In this document: one piece after another, positions 11,818 to 22,108 of the stretch
Numbering within the stretch: the stretch's first letter is position 1
Layout of the letters: each line of letters opens with the position of its first letter
Origin: Methanobacterium spitsbergense
GTDB taxonomy: Archaea; Methanobacteriota; Methanobacteria; Methanobacteriales; Methanobacteriaceae
Reading direction: 5' to 3'
Assembly (NCBI RefSeq): GCF_019931065.1
Contig: NZ_JAIOUQ010000009.1
Coordinates: forward strand, 11,417 to 75,416
DNA length: 64,000 bases
Translations under genes and position numbers: made by a program
The notes under the pieces: generated by a model
The model's database searches: none
The model's input: only the letters and a program-made list of their open reading frames with translations
Told to the model about the DNA's origin: nothing

Positions 11818-11861
11818 TGATCATTCATATGATCTATAAATTACATTCTGATCATTCATAT
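11818..11861. repeat. Two direct copies of a 13-bp element between mcm and a divergent gene
   Basis: TGATCATTCATAT occurs at 11818-11830 and again at 11849-11861, 31 bases apart, about three helical turns. TGATCA within it is itself palindromic. The pair sits in the shared promoter region of mcm (minus) and the gene at 11932 (plus), so it may be a regulator binding site; no known regulator is recognised. Confidence 0.45.
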
Positions 11862-11931
11862 TAAAATCCTAATAAAATATTGGGATTCACTTTGAAATGA
11901 TGGATTGAATTCTTATTTAAATGGTGATAAA

Positions 11932-12366
11932 ATGAAAAGATCAAGATTAAACTTATTTAAAGCAACTTCTATGAGCATATCAGTACTTGGAATCATAATG
12001 ATTCTTGGAACAATAGCTGTCTTTGTTTACATAGGTGTTTATTCGATTGGGAACACTATTAACTCTGATGTAGGTAGTGGAACAGCTTATGATCAACTTG
12101 CAGTGCTAAAATCAGATTACAACACTTTAGAAGGGCAGTATTCTGGCCTTAAGACTAATGTTGATGCATCAGGCAATTCTGATGTAAAAACTGCTTACAT
12201 AAATGCTCAACTTGAACTTGTTAAGGCTAAAGCTGCAATTGATGATGTTGACAGTGCATTAGCTTCGGGTAAATCTAAAGAGGAAGTGCAGAAAAGAATA
12301 AATGCGGCACAAACTCAGCTTAATGTGGCTAAAACTAGTTTAAGTAATGTTAGGGGTATGATGTAA
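11932..12366 (+). CDS. Membrane-anchored coiled-coil protein of unknown function
   Basis: Using ATG 11932, which follows GGTGATAA, the product has 144 residues. A basic N-terminus (KRSRLNLFK) precedes one hydrophobic helix (about residues 14-38), and the rest is a polar, Ala/Lys/Asp-rich region predicted to form long helices (AQLELVKAKAAIDDVDSAL; INAAQTQLNVAKTSL). This topology puts a coiled coil outside the membrane. I do not recognise a family. It is monocistronic and divergent from mcm. Confidence 0.65.
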   Translation: MKRSRLNLFKATSMSISVLGIIMILGTIAVFVYIGVYSIGNTINSDVGSGTAYDQLAVLKSDYNTLEGQYSGLKTNVDASGNSDVKTAYINAQLELVKAKAAIDDVDSALASGKSKEEVQKRINAAQTQLNVAKTSLSNVRGMM

Positions 12367-12433
12367 ATATTGTTTAACTTGTTATCCCCTTTTTAATGTT
12401 TTATACGATTTAAAATATGTTTTCTTATATTCA

Positions 12434-13048
12434 TCAGAACATTCTTTTGAAACCCTTGGCAACAATGTACATTTCAACACTTCCCTTTTTAGATGAAGGG
12501 GGTTTTGTGGTTTTAACGGTTTTAAAACGTTCTTTAATATTTTTCACTATATTTTCAAATTCTGCTCCTTGAAATGCCTTCAAAACAAAATTTCCACTAT
12601 GCATTAGAAGATGATCGCATACTTTTAATGCATTGTCTGCCAGATCAGCAGATCTTAGATTATCCATATCTTTAATTCCAGATAATTTAGGGGATGCATC
12701 GGAAATAACAACCTGAGCCATTCCAGAAATGAGATCCTTAACTTGTCCTAATATTTCTTCATTTGTGAAGTCGCCACGGATTGTATAAAAGTTTTCATCA
12801 TCTAATGGTCTTATCCACTCAAGATCTACACCAATAACCATACCTTCTTCTCCAACTGCTTCAAGAGCAATTTGAGACCAGCCACCAGGAGCAGCTCCTA
12901 AATCGACTACTTTATCTCCGGATTTAATCACTTTAAAACGTTTATTAAGTTGTAAAAGTTTGTAAGAGGCTCTAGATCGGTATTGTTCTTTTTTAGCCAT
13001 TTTGTAGTAATGTTCATTTTTCCTTTCTGCATTCCATTTTTTGCCCAT
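12434..13048 (-). CDS. rlmE: RlmE/FtsJ-type 23S rRNA 2'-O-ribose methyltransferase
   Basis: The protein belongs to the RrmJ/FtsJ family, which methylates the 2'-OH of a uridine in the large-subunit rRNA A-loop with SAM. Seen here: YRSRASYKLLQL (catalytic Lys), VVDLGAAPGGWSQIA (SAM-binding loop), SDASPKLSG (catalytic Asp) and a second catalytic Lys in FVLKAFQG. Length of 204 residues is typical. ATG 13048 is preferred to GTG 13057 because GAGGTGA lies upstream; this ribosome binding site overlaps the stop codon of the phosphodiesterase gene, so translation is probably coupled. Confidence 0.9.
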   Translation of the reverse strand: MGKKWNAERKNEHYYKMAKKEQYRSRASYKLLQLNKRFKVIKSGDKVVDLGAAPGGWSQIALEAVGEEGMVIGVDLEWIRPLDDENFYTIRGDFTNEEILGQVKDLISGMAQVVISDASPKLSGIKDMDNLRSADLADNALKVCDHLLMHSGNFVLKAFQGAEFENIVKNIKERFKTVKTTKPPSSKKGSVEMYIVAKGFKRMF

Positions 13049-13053
13049 ATTAT

Positions 13054-13575
13054 TCACCTCCCTTTGAAATTAAGTGATTTACATGTAGAATTTCCTATTT
13101 TAATGATTTCTGCTTCCAAACCATTTTCATCAACTTCAACTAACATAACAGATGGATCTGTCATTCTTGGAACAGTTGGGCTTCCAGGATTTAGGAGAAT
13201 CATTTTATCAATTTCTTTAATAAATGGCACATGAGTATGTCCTGTTATTAGTACATCTACACCCATTTCAAGCCCTATGTATTTAAGTTGTTGAGTATCT
13301 CCTCTAGGATAAACTTCTCCATGGTCAATTCCAATTTTAACATCATCGACTTTAATAATCTCATTTTTTGGAAATTTCAAACCATACATCCGGTCCATGT
13401 TGCCTTGAACACACATTGTAGGTGCCAAATTCTCTAGCTCATGAAGTACAGTTGTTGAAACCAAATCCCCTGCATGTAAAATGAGCTCTACATCCTTAAA
13501 TATTTCAAATACTGCTTCAGGAATGTTAGTTGCTCTTTCAGGAATATGGGTATCAGATATTACGCCTATTAACAT
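13054..13575 (-). CDS. YfcE/MJ0936-type metallophosphoesterase
   Basis: A 173-residue calcineurin-like phosphoesterase. Metal-binding motifs are in order: [10 protein letters not shown] (DxH), LILHAGDLV (GDxx), VQGNMDR (GNxD), and ITGHTHVPF (GHTH) with LLNPGSP at the end. Family members such as MJ0936 hydrolyse phosphodiesters in vitro, but the natural substrate is not known. ATG 13575 follows GGGGAGA; the open frame runs 19 codons further upstream without a better site. It is co-transcribed with rlmE, whose ribosome binding site overlaps its stop codon. Confidence 0.85.
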   Translation of the reverse strand: MLIGVISDTHIPERATNIPEAVFEIFKDVELILHAGDLVSTTVLHELENLAPTMCVQGNMDRMYGLKFPKNEIIKVDDVKIGIDHGEVYPRGDTQQLKYIGLEMGVDVLITGHTHVPFIKEIDKMILLNPGSPTVPRMTDPSVMLVEVDENGLEAEIIKIGNSTCKSLNFKGR

Positions 13576-14027
13576 GTATATCTCCCCTAATTTTCTAAGG
13601 ATATAAAAATTATATTTATTTATTGTCAGCATTTCAAATATTTGATTAATTCAGGAGATTCAATAATTAAATGATTTAAATAAATCTTAAGTTATCTTTA
13701 GTAATATTTAATAGTATTAAATATCGTTATTTTCAATATTAGAATTAGTTTTCAATCAACTGTCCTTATGTACCTTGTAAATGTAATTATTTTGGAATTT
13801 AATTGTTTGGCCTACAAGTTTATATCACACAAAAATATTTGTCAGACAACACAAATGAGATATATTATATATATGTCCATGCTTTTAAATATACAAAGTC
13901 TACATTATTAAAATTATTAATAATATATGGATATTAAATTGTTGATAAGGATCTATGTAGGATATTTACACAATTATACGTTAATTAAATCTTAAAATTA
14001 TTTTAAACAGTTTGTACGAGTGATATA
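13576..14027. other. Divergent intergenic region before topA, with a small palindrome
   Basis: About 450 AT-rich bases with no open frame. The one structured element I see is TTGTCAGACAA at 13839-13849, a perfect 5+1+5 palindrome inside a wider dyad ATTTGT...ACAAAT (13837-13856). It lies about 180 bases before topA. GAGTGAT (14016-14022) is the topA ribosome binding site. Confidence 0.5.
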
Positions 14028-16382
14028 ATGCACGAAGTCATAATATGCGAGAAGCCAAAGGCATCTGAGAAGATAGCTTCTGCTCTTTCAAAAAATTCAG
14101 TTAAAAAACGTTATAAGAAGGTTTCATATTACGAGTTTGAAGAGAATGGTAATAAAACCACTGTTCTGGCCGCAGTAGGACATTTATATTCACTTGCACC
14201 ACGAAATAAAAAACAGGCTAGATTATTTGATGTTGAGTGGGTTCCACTCTATGAGAAGGATAAACAGAAGAAGTATGTTAAGGATTATGTCGATGTCATA
14301 AAAAAGGTATCCAAAAATGCAGATAAATTTGTTCATGCCTGTGATTACGATATAGAAGGTACTCTCATAGGTTATAATGCTTTAAAATATGCTTGTGGTG
14401 AAAAGAGCTTTGATAATGCTGTTAGGATGAAATTTTCAACCCTCACAGACGAAGATATAACTGCCGCATATAAAAATCCAATGGATATAGACTTCAACCA
14501 GGTTGACAGTGGTATTGCAAGACATGTTCTTGATTTTCTCTTTGGAGTAAATATATCCAAATCTCTAACAGATTCGGTTATGAAAGCCACTAAACGTTAC
14601 ATCCAGCTTTCTGCAGGCCGAGTACAAACACCTACATTGGCTATTCTTGTTGAACGAGAAAAAGAGATTCAAAAATTCATACCAGAACCATACTGGATGA
14701 TCAAAGCTGATCTCGAAGTGCCGGGTATAGCAGAAGGAATCACAGCAGATCATAAAGCAGGTAAAATATTTGATAAATCTGTTGCAGATGAGATATTTGC
14801 TGACTGCGAAGGTAAAGATGCATTGATAGACAGAATAGATCTTAAAGAAACTGTCAAAGCACCCCCATTTCCATTTGATTTGGGTTCATTACAATCAGAA
14901 GCATACGCAGTTTTTGGATTCAGTCCTAAAAAGACACAACAGATAGCACAAAATCTTTATACAGAAGGTTATACTTCATATCCTCGTACATCTTCACAGA
15001 AACTACCAAAGAGTATTGGTGTAGATAAAATACTGAAAAAATTGAGTTATAATGCATCTTTCAAACATCAAGTTGCTAAACTGAAAAAACCCTACAAACC
15101 AAATGAAGGAAAGAAAACAGATGAAGCACATCCTGCCATACACCCAACAGGAGTTATTCCGAAGGAGTTAACAACCGATTATAGGAAACTTTACGAACTC
15201 ATAACATATCGATTTATATCTGTATTTGGTGAAAACGGAATTTTAGAATCAATGAAAACCAACCTTAAAATTGGAAATCAAGATTTCAACTTCTCAAGGA
15301 AGAGAATGGCAAAAATGGGATGGATGGATCTAACTCCATTTAGAAAACCAGATGATGATGTTTTTCCAGTAATAAAGGAAGGTGAAACACTTGTTGTTAA
15401 AGATGTTCGAAGCGAAGAAAAGGAAACCAAACCGCCTGCAAGGTACAACCAGGCATCTCTCATAAGAGAGCTTGAGAAAAGGGGTTTAGGAACCAAATCA
15501 ACAAGGGCAAATATTATTTCTATTTTATACAATAGAAAATATGTTGAAGGAAAGAAAATAAAGGTCAATGAATTAGGAGAACATCTTATAGATACTCTGA
15601 AAGAGTACTCAAACAAAATAACAAGCGAAGAACTTACAAGAGAGTTTGAAACTAGACTTGAAGAGATCATGGGAGGCAGTGTTGATAAAGAACTGATTAT
15701 AAAAAAAGCAAAGGTTGAGCTTACATCCATACTTGATGATATTGAAAAGAACAAACTTGTAATTGGTGAAGAACTGTATAAGTCTTACAGGGAAAGCAGA
15801 GTGGTTGGAAAATGTAAATGCGGTCAAAACCTCATTTTAATAGATTCTCCTCGAGGAAGTACTTTTGTGGGGTGTTCCGGATATCCTGAATGTAAATCTA
15901 CATATTCGATGCCAATGGGTGCTAAGGTTCTTAAAGCAACTTGTGAAGAATGTGGACTCCCTCTAATTTCATTTGGTAAACCAAGACAGAGGGCGTGCCT
16001 CGATCCCAAATGTGGTAAAGACGATCGAGAACCTACCAACGAGGTAGTTGGTACATGCCCAGAATGTGAAAGCGATCTAATAAAAAGATCAGGGCGATAT
16101 GGAGAATTTATTGGTTGCAGTGGATTTCCTAAGTGCAGATTTACCAAATCATTAGATGAGAAAGAGGGTGAACAAAAAACATCAACTGCTAAAAAAGCCA
16201 CAGGTCAAACTACTGTTAAAAAAACTACTAAGAAAACTACTAAGAAAACTACTAAGAAATCTACTAAGAAATCTGCTAGAAAAACTAGTGCAAAAAAACC
16301 AACTAAGGCTGCAACAAAGAGAAAACGTGCTAAAAAAACAGCCAAAAAGAAAGGAACACCTAAAAAACCCAAACAAACTTAA
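14028..16382 (+). CDS. topA: DNA topoisomerase I (type IA) with lysine-rich tail
   Basis: Type IA topoisomerase relaxes negative supercoils through a transient 5'-phosphotyrosine. The 784-residue protein starts with the Toprim domain ([20 protein letters not shown] with the metal-binding acidic residues). The catalytic Tyr is Y318 in TSYPRTSS. Three C4-type zinc ribbons follow at about residues 596-622, 637-665 and 676-702. The last 70 residues are a basic, repetitive tail of KKTTKKTT type, encoded by 12-bp tandem repeats, likely to bind DNA non-specifically. The next gene, aglB, is 150 bases away. Confidence 0.95.
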   Translation: MHEVIICEKPKASEKIASALSKNSVKKRYKKVSYYEFEENGNKTTVLAAVGHLYSLAPRNKKQARLFDVEWVPLYEKDKQKKYVKDYVDVIKKVSKNADKFVHACDYDIEGTLIGYNALKYACGEKSFDNAVRMKFSTLTDEDITAAYKNPMDIDFNQVDSGIARHVLDFLFGVNISKSLTDSVMKATKRYIQLSAGRVQTPTLAILVEREKEIQKFIPEPYWMIKADLEVPGIAEGITADHKAGKIFDKSVADEIFADCEGKDALIDRIDLKETVKAPPFPFDLGSLQSEAYAVFGFSPKKTQQIAQNLYTEGYTSYPRTSSQKLPKSIGVDKILKKLSYNASFKHQVAKLKKPYKPNEGKKTDEAHPAIHPTGVIPKELTTDYRKLYELITYRFISVFGENGILESMKTNLKIGNQDFNFSRKRMAKMGWMDLTPFRKPDDDVFPVIKEGETLVVKDVRSEEKETKPPARYNQASLIRELEKRGLGTKSTRANIISILYNRKYVEGKKIKVNELGEHLIDTLKEYSNKITSEELTREFETRLEEIMGGSVDKELIIKKAKVELTSILDDIEKNKLVIGEELYKSYRESRVVGKCKCGQNLILIDSPRGSTFVGCSGYPECKSTYSMPMGAKVLKATCEECGLPLISFGKPRQRACLDPKCGKDDREPTNEVVGTCPECESDLIKRSGRYGEFIGCSGFPKCRFTKSLDEKEGEQKTSTAKKATGQTTVKKTTKKTTKKTTKKSTKKSARKTSAKKPTKAATKRKRAKKTAKKKGTPKKPKQT
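16210..16266 (+). repeat. 12-bp tandem repeats inside topA
   Basis: The unit ACTACTAAGAAA, with small changes, is repeated about four to five times and encodes [16 protein letters not shown] in the basic C-terminal tail of topoisomerase I. Such a repeat can expand or contract without breaking the frame. Confidence 0.75.
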
Positions 16383-16534
16383 AAAATTCTTTTCTTTTAT
16401 CATCAAAGCTTATTGTATTGTGATGGATTATCATTTGGAATTATTAATTCTTATAAAATCAAAAAATATAATTGTTAAGTATACAAATCAATGAATTATA
16501 ACAAAAATGATCATGTAATATACAGGAGATAAAT

Positions 16535-18976
16535 ATGAGTGCAAAAGAACTGCTATTCAAATATAAATCATTGATTATTATTATTCTATTGTTTTTATTG
16601 GTGTTTTCCATCAGAGCAGAAGCAGCAAATATAGGGGGTGTTCCTGATCAGATGAAATCATACTATCAGGATCAAACAGGACTTCCCTACTTCAGTGAGA
16701 TGGATTCATACTACAACTTTAGACTTACTCAAGATCTTGTTAATCATGGTTATCTGGGAGATACTAAGATAAACGGAACCCAATGGGATCTTCATTCGTC
16801 ATACCCTGCAGGAAAAAGTGCAGAATATCCTCCATTAATTGCATATCTAACAGAAATAGGATATGTAATTGTCAATATATTTGCTAAAGTGCCATTGGCA
16901 ACTGTTAGCTTCTGGATAGGGGCTTTCATAGCTTCTCTGGCAGTGATACCTGCATATCTATTAGTTAAAAAAATAACTAATGATTATGGGGGAATAACAG
17001 CAGGATTACTTGTGGGTTTAGCACCATCATACTTTGCACACACATTCGCAGGTTTCTTTGACACAGACATGTTTAACATGCTTATACCGCTACTTGTTGT
17101 AATGTTCTTCGTGATGAGCATTCTTGCAAATAACTTTAGAAATAGAACCATTTACGCGAGCTTAGCAGCTATTTCAATGCTTATATTTACATTGGCATGG
17201 CAGGGATGGTGGTACATTTACTACTTAATTATTGCAAGTGCAGTGATTTATTTAATAGTAAACAAGTATATATTCCATTTGAAACCTAAACAGTCAACCG
17301 AAGGATTAAACGGCAGACTAGCATGGTTCAATGACAAACCTGAAGTTTTCTCCTTGATCGTATTTCTGATCTTAAGCATGATATTGATGGCAATATCTCT
17401 TGGAGTTACTGGCCTTTTGGGAGCATTAACCGAACCTATAAATGTAAACCAACTTCAAGCAGCAGTTCAAACAACCTCATATCCAAACGTTTACATATCG
17501 GTATCAGAACTTCAGATACCAGGAATATCTGAGATAATAAATGGAGTTGGTGGATATTTACCATTTTTCTTCGGATTTTTCGGAGTAATTGCTCTATGTT
17601 TGAATTTAAGAACCAAAAAAGAGAAGAAGGAAGTACCTGAGAAAAAAACCAGAAAACCAAGAAGAAGAGGAAAACCTAATCGTAGAAGAAAAGAAGATAC
17701 GGAAACTAAAGCGGAAAAAGTTATTATTAAACCAGATATTGGAGATCAAAAAAGGAATTATATTTTCTATATCATACTCTTCACAATATGGCTTTTAATA
17801 ACTATTTATGCCATGACTAAAGGTGTAAGATTCATAGAAAACTTCTCTCTTCCAATAGCACTCAGCGCAGGTATTTTTGTAGGACTTCTCTATGATTATA
17901 TAAAAGACCATGTTTCAAACACTTCATATCAAACAGTTGTAATGGCAATAATTGTGATTGTAGTTGCATTTTCGCCTGTAGCAACAGCTTATGGGATATC
18001 AAGCGCTGTTGTACCGGGTACGGATGATTCAATGGTTAATTCACTTGAATGGGTTAAAAATAACACTTCGAATAATACAATTATTACCTCTTGGTGGGAT
18101 TATGGACATTTATTCACTGCTGTAGCAGATAGGCCTGTTACATTTGATGGTTCATCCCAGAATAGTCCAAGAGCATATTGGGTTGGAAAAGCACTTTTAA
18201 CAAGTAACGAAACACTTTCTGCAGGAATACTTAGAATGCTTGCATCAAGTGGAGATATGGCTCCACTTATCCTAGATAACTATACCAAAAGTAGTGGTAA
18301 GAGTGCAGATATTCTTAGCAGTATCCTTGGTGTTGATAAACAAACTGCATTAACAATAATGACCACAACTTATGGTTTAACACCAGAACAGGCACAAAAT
18401 GTTGTTCAGTACACCCATCCGGACAACCCAACGCCAGATGTTTTAATTACCAGTTCAGACATGATTCAAAAAGCAGGCTGGTGGTCTTACTTTGGTAGCT
18501 GGAATTTCACATCCAATAATGGTACTAACTACCAGTATCTAACAGCGCAGATGAATAGCACAACTGTAAATAATAAAACACTACTCATCGGAAATAATGC
18601 AGTTGTTGCTCAAGCCAATGGAACTAGCATATCTGCAGGATTAGTTAACACCAACAATATAAAAACCAACGATACAAATCAAATATTGAACCAAATATCA
18701 ACAGAACTCACAACAGGAAATGGTAGTTTAGTAATCCAACCTCACAAACTAACTATAATTAGCAATGACACCATAACACAGACAGTAGTATCAAATTCAA
18801 GCCAGTATTCAATATTACTGATCAATCAAAACAACACATACATCTCTGTTGCAATGAATAAAGAACTTGAAGATTCCATGTTCACTAGACTTTTCTTTAT
18901 GGGTGGTGCTGGTTTAACCCATTTCAAGTCAATCTATGGTCAGCCGGGAGTCATGGTTTGGGGTGTAACTTACTAA
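16535..18976 (+). CDS. aglB: Archaeal oligosaccharyltransferase AglB (STT3 family)
   Basis: AglB transfers a lipid-linked glycan to Asn in N-x-S/T sequons of exported proteins. The 813-residue protein has about 12-13 membrane helices in its first 500 residues. The first external loop contains the metal-binding EMDSYYNFR, followed later by DTDMF. The C-terminal soluble domain begins with the sequon-recognition motif WWDYG at residues 520-524. A basic cytosolic loop (KKTRKPRRRGKPNRRRK, about residues 370-390) is an unusual insertion. AGGAGAT precedes ATG 16535. Several small secreted proteins in this window are rich in sequons. Confidence 0.94.
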   Translation: MSAKELLFKYKSLIIIILLFLLVFSIRAEAANIGGVPDQMKSYYQDQTGLPYFSEMDSYYNFRLTQDLVNHGYLGDTKINGTQWDLHSSYPAGKSAEYPPLIAYLTEIGYVIVNIFAKVPLATVSFWIGAFIASLAVIPAYLLVKKITNDYGGITAGLLVGLAPSYFAHTFAGFFDTDMFNMLIPLLVVMFFVMSILANNFRNRTIYASLAAISMLIFTLAWQGWWYIYYLIIASAVIYLIVNKYIFHLKPKQSTEGLNGRLAWFNDKPEVFSLIVFLILSMILMAISLGVTGLLGALTEPINVNQLQAAVQTTSYPNVYISVSELQIPGISEIINGVGGYLPFFFGFFGVIALCLNLRTKKEKKEVPEKKTRKPRRRGKPNRRRKEDTETKAEKVIIKPDIGDQKRNYIFYIILFTIWLLITIYAMTKGVRFIENFSLPIALSAGIFVGLLYDYIKDHVSNTSYQTVVMAIIVIVVAFSPVATAYGISSAVVPGTDDSMVNSLEWVKNNTSNNTIITSWWDYGHLFTAVADRPVTFDGSSQNSPRAYWVGKALLTSNETLSAGILRMLASSGDMAPLILDNYTKSSGKSADILSSILGVDKQTALTIMTTTYGLTPEQAQNVVQYTHPDNPTPDVLITSSDMIQKAGWWSYFGSWNFTSNNGTNYQYLTAQMNSTTVNNKTLLIGNNAVVAQANGTSISAGLVNTNNIKTNDTNQILNQISTELTTGNGSLVIQPHKLTIISNDTITQTVVSNSSQYSILLINQNNTYISVAMNKELEDSMFTRLFFMGGAGLTHFKSIYGQPGVMVWGVTY

Positions 18977-19270
18977 TACCCCTTAATAATTTTTTATTAA
19001 TTCAATTTTTTTAAAAATCTCCAATCAAAAACTTTTTTTAAGTGGAAGGAATAAACAACTATTTGTTGATCAATGAAAAGTGAATCCCGATTTAGAATGA
19101 ATAATTAGCTGAAAAAATTCCGATTAAATAAACCATCTTAAGTAAAGATACAACATACATCAATTATCATTTAATCTTAAAAATTTAGATATTAATTAAT
19201 TGATACATTGTAGAATTTTAAATATATTTTATTTGATATACACATCTTAAACTAATTTTATGTGAGTTTT

Positions 19271-20365
19271 ATGGCTATTGAAGACAGAATCAGAGAAATC
19301 GAAGAGGAGATCAAAAAAACTCCTTACAACAAGGCAACTTCCCATCATATAGGGAAGTTAAAAGCCAAACTCTCCAAGCTTAAGGAAGATGCACTTGCAA
19401 GAAGCAGTTCTGGAGGTAAAGGTAGGGGTTTTCATGTTAAAAAAAGTGGAGATTCTACAGTAGTGCTTTTGGGATTTCCATCGGTTGGAAAATCCACTAT
19501 TTTAAACCAGCTCACCAATGCTGACTCTAAAATAGGAGCGTACGAATTCACTACCTTAGATATAGTTCCCGGAGTTATGGAATATAGGGGAGCTAAAATA
19601 CAGATACTGGATATCCCGGGGATAATAACTGGAGCATCTCGTGGTAAAGGACGAGGAAGGGAAATTCTGTCTGTTGCTAGAAATGCTGACTTTATATTAA
19701 TGGTTCTTGATGTTTTTAATCCACAACATTTGAAGGTAATCTTGGAAGAACTGAGAAACATTGGAATAAGGGCAAATGAAAGACCTCCAGATGTTACTGT
19801 AAAACAAACTAAGATGGGAGGATTACATATTTTATCAACTGTTCCTTTAACCAAGATCGATGAAAAAACCATTAGATCTATATTAAATGAATATGGAATA
19901 CACAGCGCAGACGTGTTGATAAGGGAAGATGTAACTGTTGATCGTTTCATAGATTCAATGGATCCAAGCTGTATCTATGTGCCAATGCTGGTTGTTTTAA
20001 ATAAAATAGACCTTGCAGATAAAGAATACTTGGAAAAATTAAAATTAGAAATGCCAGAGGCAATTTTAATAGCAGCGGATAAAGGCATCAATACAGAAGA
20101 ACTCAAGGATGAAATATTCGAAAGACTTGAACTCATACGTCTTTATTTAAAACCACAAGGAAGGAAAGCAGATTTAGAAGAACCCATGATCATACGAAAA
20201 GGATCGACTATTGCAGATGTTGCAGCCAAACTACATAGGGATTTTATAAAAAATTTCAGACATGCAAAGGTTTGGGGTACTTCGGTTAAATTCCCCGGCC
20301 AAAAGGTGGGCCTAGATCATGTTTTAAATGATAAAGACGTTTTAAGGTTGATAATAAGAAAATAA
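19271..20365 (+). CDS. DRG/Obg-type GTPase with TGS domain
   Basis: A 364-residue translation-associated GTPase of the DRG (developmentally regulated GTP-binding) family. Order: N-terminal helical region with KTPYNKAT, G1 GFPSVGKST (residues 68-76), G3 DIPGIITGA, a DRG-specific insertion, G4 NKID, then a C-terminal TGS domain ([30 protein letters not shown]). The eukaryotic homologues bind ribosomes with Dfrp partners. ATG 19271 is chosen with GTGAG just upstream; GTG 19262 is an alternative giving three extra residues. Confidence 0.9.
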   Translation: MAIEDRIREIEEEIKKTPYNKATSHHIGKLKAKLSKLKEDALARSSSGGKGRGFHVKKSGDSTVVLLGFPSVGKSTILNQLTNADSKIGAYEFTTLDIVPGVMEYRGAKIQILDIPGIITGASRGKGRGREILSVARNADFILMVLDVFNPQHLKVILEELRNIGIRANERPPDVTVKQTKMGGLHILSTVPLTKIDEKTIRSILNEYGIHSADVLIREDVTVDRFIDSMDPSCIYVPMLVVLNKIDLADKEYLEKLKLEMPEAILIAADKGINTEELKDEIFERLELIRLYLKPQGRKADLEEPMIIRKGSTIADVAAKLHRDFIKNFRHAKVWGTSVKFPGQKVGLDHVLNDKDVLRLIIRK

Positions 20366-20472
20366 AACCTAAATATGGGTTTTAGGAATGATTTATTAAA
20401 ATTCTCACATGAATATCAATTAAGTTGAAAGAATTTTTATATGATGAAAAACTATATTAAAGTGGTGAAAAA

Positions 20473-21249
20473 ATGAAATTAGATGATATAATTGTTTCAA
20501 AGGCGATAATTGAAGGATTTATGGAGGATTTCTTGGATTATACAGATATGGATGTTGCAATTGGTGGAGGAGGTCCTGCAGGACTCACCGCAGGATACTA
20601 TCTTGCAAAAGCCGGACTTAAAGTTGCTCTGTTTGAGAAAAAACTCTCAATGGGTGGTGGAATGTGGGGTGGTGGAATGATGTTCAACAAGATCGTTGTT
20701 CAAGAGGAAAGCAAACATATCCTAGATGAGTTTGGTATTGGGACTAAAGAATATGAAGAAGGTTACTATGTTGCAGACTCCATTGAATGTGTTTCAACCA
20801 TTTGTTCAGAAGCTTGTAAAGCAGGATTAAAAATATTCAATCTAATGGCTATTGAAGATGTTATGATGAGGGATAAGGGAGTTGAAGGAGTTGTTCTTAA
20901 CTGGACAGCAGTTGAGATGGGAGGTCTGCATGTAGATCCATTAACTGTTCGTTCAAAGGCAGTTATTGATGCTACAGGACACCCTTGTGAAGTTGTGAAG
21001 ATACTGGAAAATAAGATGGAAGTAGAACTTCTAACTGAAACAGGAAAGATAATGGGCGAAAAATCCATGTGGGCCGATAAGGCAGAAAGTCAGGTAATGG
21101 ATAATACAACCGAAGTATACCCTGGTCTTTACGTTACAGGTATGGCAGCAAACGCAGTTCACGGATCACCACGTATGGGGCCCATATTTGGTGGAATGCT
21201 CCTTTCAGGTGAAAAAGTTGCTCAGATGTTAATAGAAAAATTGAAATAA
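20473..21249 (+). CDS. thi4: Thi4-type thiazole synthase (sulfide-dependent archaeal form)
   Basis: Thi4 makes the adenylated thiazole of thiamine from NAD and glycine, with iron. The 258-residue protein has a dinucleotide-binding [11 protein letters not shown], the glycine-rich [10 protein letters not shown] and the C-terminal [15 protein letters not shown]. At the position where yeast THI4 has the sulfur-donating Cys, this protein has His153 (GGLHVDP). Archaeal enzymes with His take sulfur from free sulfide and act catalytically rather than as suicide enzymes, which suits an anaerobe. GGTGAAA precedes ATG 20473. The AK6-type kinase follows 40 bases downstream. Confidence 0.92.
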   Translation: MKLDDIIVSKAIIEGFMEDFLDYTDMDVAIGGGGPAGLTAGYYLAKAGLKVALFEKKLSMGGGMWGGGMMFNKIVVQEESKHILDEFGIGTKEYEEGYYVADSIECVSTICSEACKAGLKIFNLMAIEDVMMRDKGVEGVVLNWTAVEMGGLHVDPLTVRSKAVIDATGHPCEVVKILENKMEVELLTETGKIMGEKSMWADKAESQVMDNTTEVYPGLYVTGMAANAVHGSPRMGPIFGGMLLSGEKVAQMLIEKLK

Positions 21250-21289
21250 TTCATTCAATTATTCTTTTTCATTAGATTTGGTTAGAAGA

Positions 21290-21838
21290 ATGACAGCTGT
21301 ACTTATAACCGGAACACCCGGAACAGGGAAGACAACTGTATCAAGAATTGTTGCTGAAAAATTGGAAACATCGCTGTTAGCTGTAAATGATCTTGTTGAT
21401 GAAAAACATATCTATAATGAGATTGATGCAGAAAAGGGATACAAAGTTGTTGATTTAGATACTCTTTTAAATGAAATCAAGATTATCGTTGAGAATTCTG
21501 ATAAGGATCATATAATTGTTGAGGGCCATCTTGCCCATGAATTTTCCAGCGATGTTGTGGATATGGTTATAGTTCTCAGGGCAAGACCAGATATTTTAAG
21601 AAAACGCCTGAATAAAAGAGGTTGGTCAGATTCTAAGGTTTACGAGAATCTTGAAGCAGAGGCTCTTGATATATGTACATTTGAAGCCGTAGAAATACAT
21701 GGAAAAAAGGTAAATGAATTGGATACCAGTGATATTAATGTTGAGGAAGTTGCAGATATTGTAATTGAAATAATAAACTATAAAAAACATTTTCCACCGG
21801 GTAATCTCAACTTCCTAGAGGAACTATATGGCATATAA
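21290..21838 (+). CDS. AK6/Fap7-type adenylate kinase
   Basis: This 182-residue P-loop protein has GTPGTGKTT (residues 8-16) and the AK6 pattern: NDLVDEK, a VEGHLAH element, LRARPDILRKRL and a short LID (RGWSDSKVYENLEAE). Eukaryotic Fap7/AK6 acts in small-subunit rRNA maturation with Rps14 besides having adenylate kinase activity, and archaeal versions are annotated as putative adenylate kinases. ATG 21290 starts directly at the beta strand and P-loop; TTG 21278 would add four residues. It may be co-transcribed with thi4. Confidence 0.85.
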   Translation: MTAVLITGTPGTGKTTVSRIVAEKLETSLLAVNDLVDEKHIYNEIDAEKGYKVVDLDTLLNEIKIIVENSDKDHIIVEGHLAHEFSSDVVDMVIVLRARPDILRKRLNKRGWSDSKVYENLEAEALDICTFEAVEIHGKKVNELDTSDINVEEVADIVIEIINYKKHFPPGNLNFLEELYGI

Positions 21839-22108
21839 ATAATTATTTTGTTGAAATCTGGAAGTATCATTTTAATTAATGAAATAAACTTTCCAGATCG
21901 ATCTTTTATGATGTTGAACTTCAATAAGAATTGTGATAGCAAAGCTTTTTAAATGGTAACGTGAATAAACTATAATATTATTCTTAAGTACAGTTCTTAG
22001 AATTTTAGGGATCTACTCCTTTAGGATTCAAAACCCATATGAGCTAAACATTTTAAGATTAATAGTTCTATATTCTGGTATTTGCAGTTTACCATGAGAG
22101 GTTAAACT

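Noticed and set aside
15278..15754. 158-residue minus-strand open frame inside topA
   Set aside because: It is a Ser/Phe-rich antisense shadow of an A/G-rich coding strand, like many others in the window, and has no start signals.
16156..16494. 112-residue open frame over the end of topA
   Set aside because: It is the +1 shadow of the lysine-repeat region, has no ribosome binding site, and consists of Lys/Leu runs.
21839..22108. Small RNA gene upstream of rnp4
   Set aside because: I looked for C/D boxes, GC-rich stems and tRNA-like parts, and saw only A/T-rich sequence with promoter-like runs.
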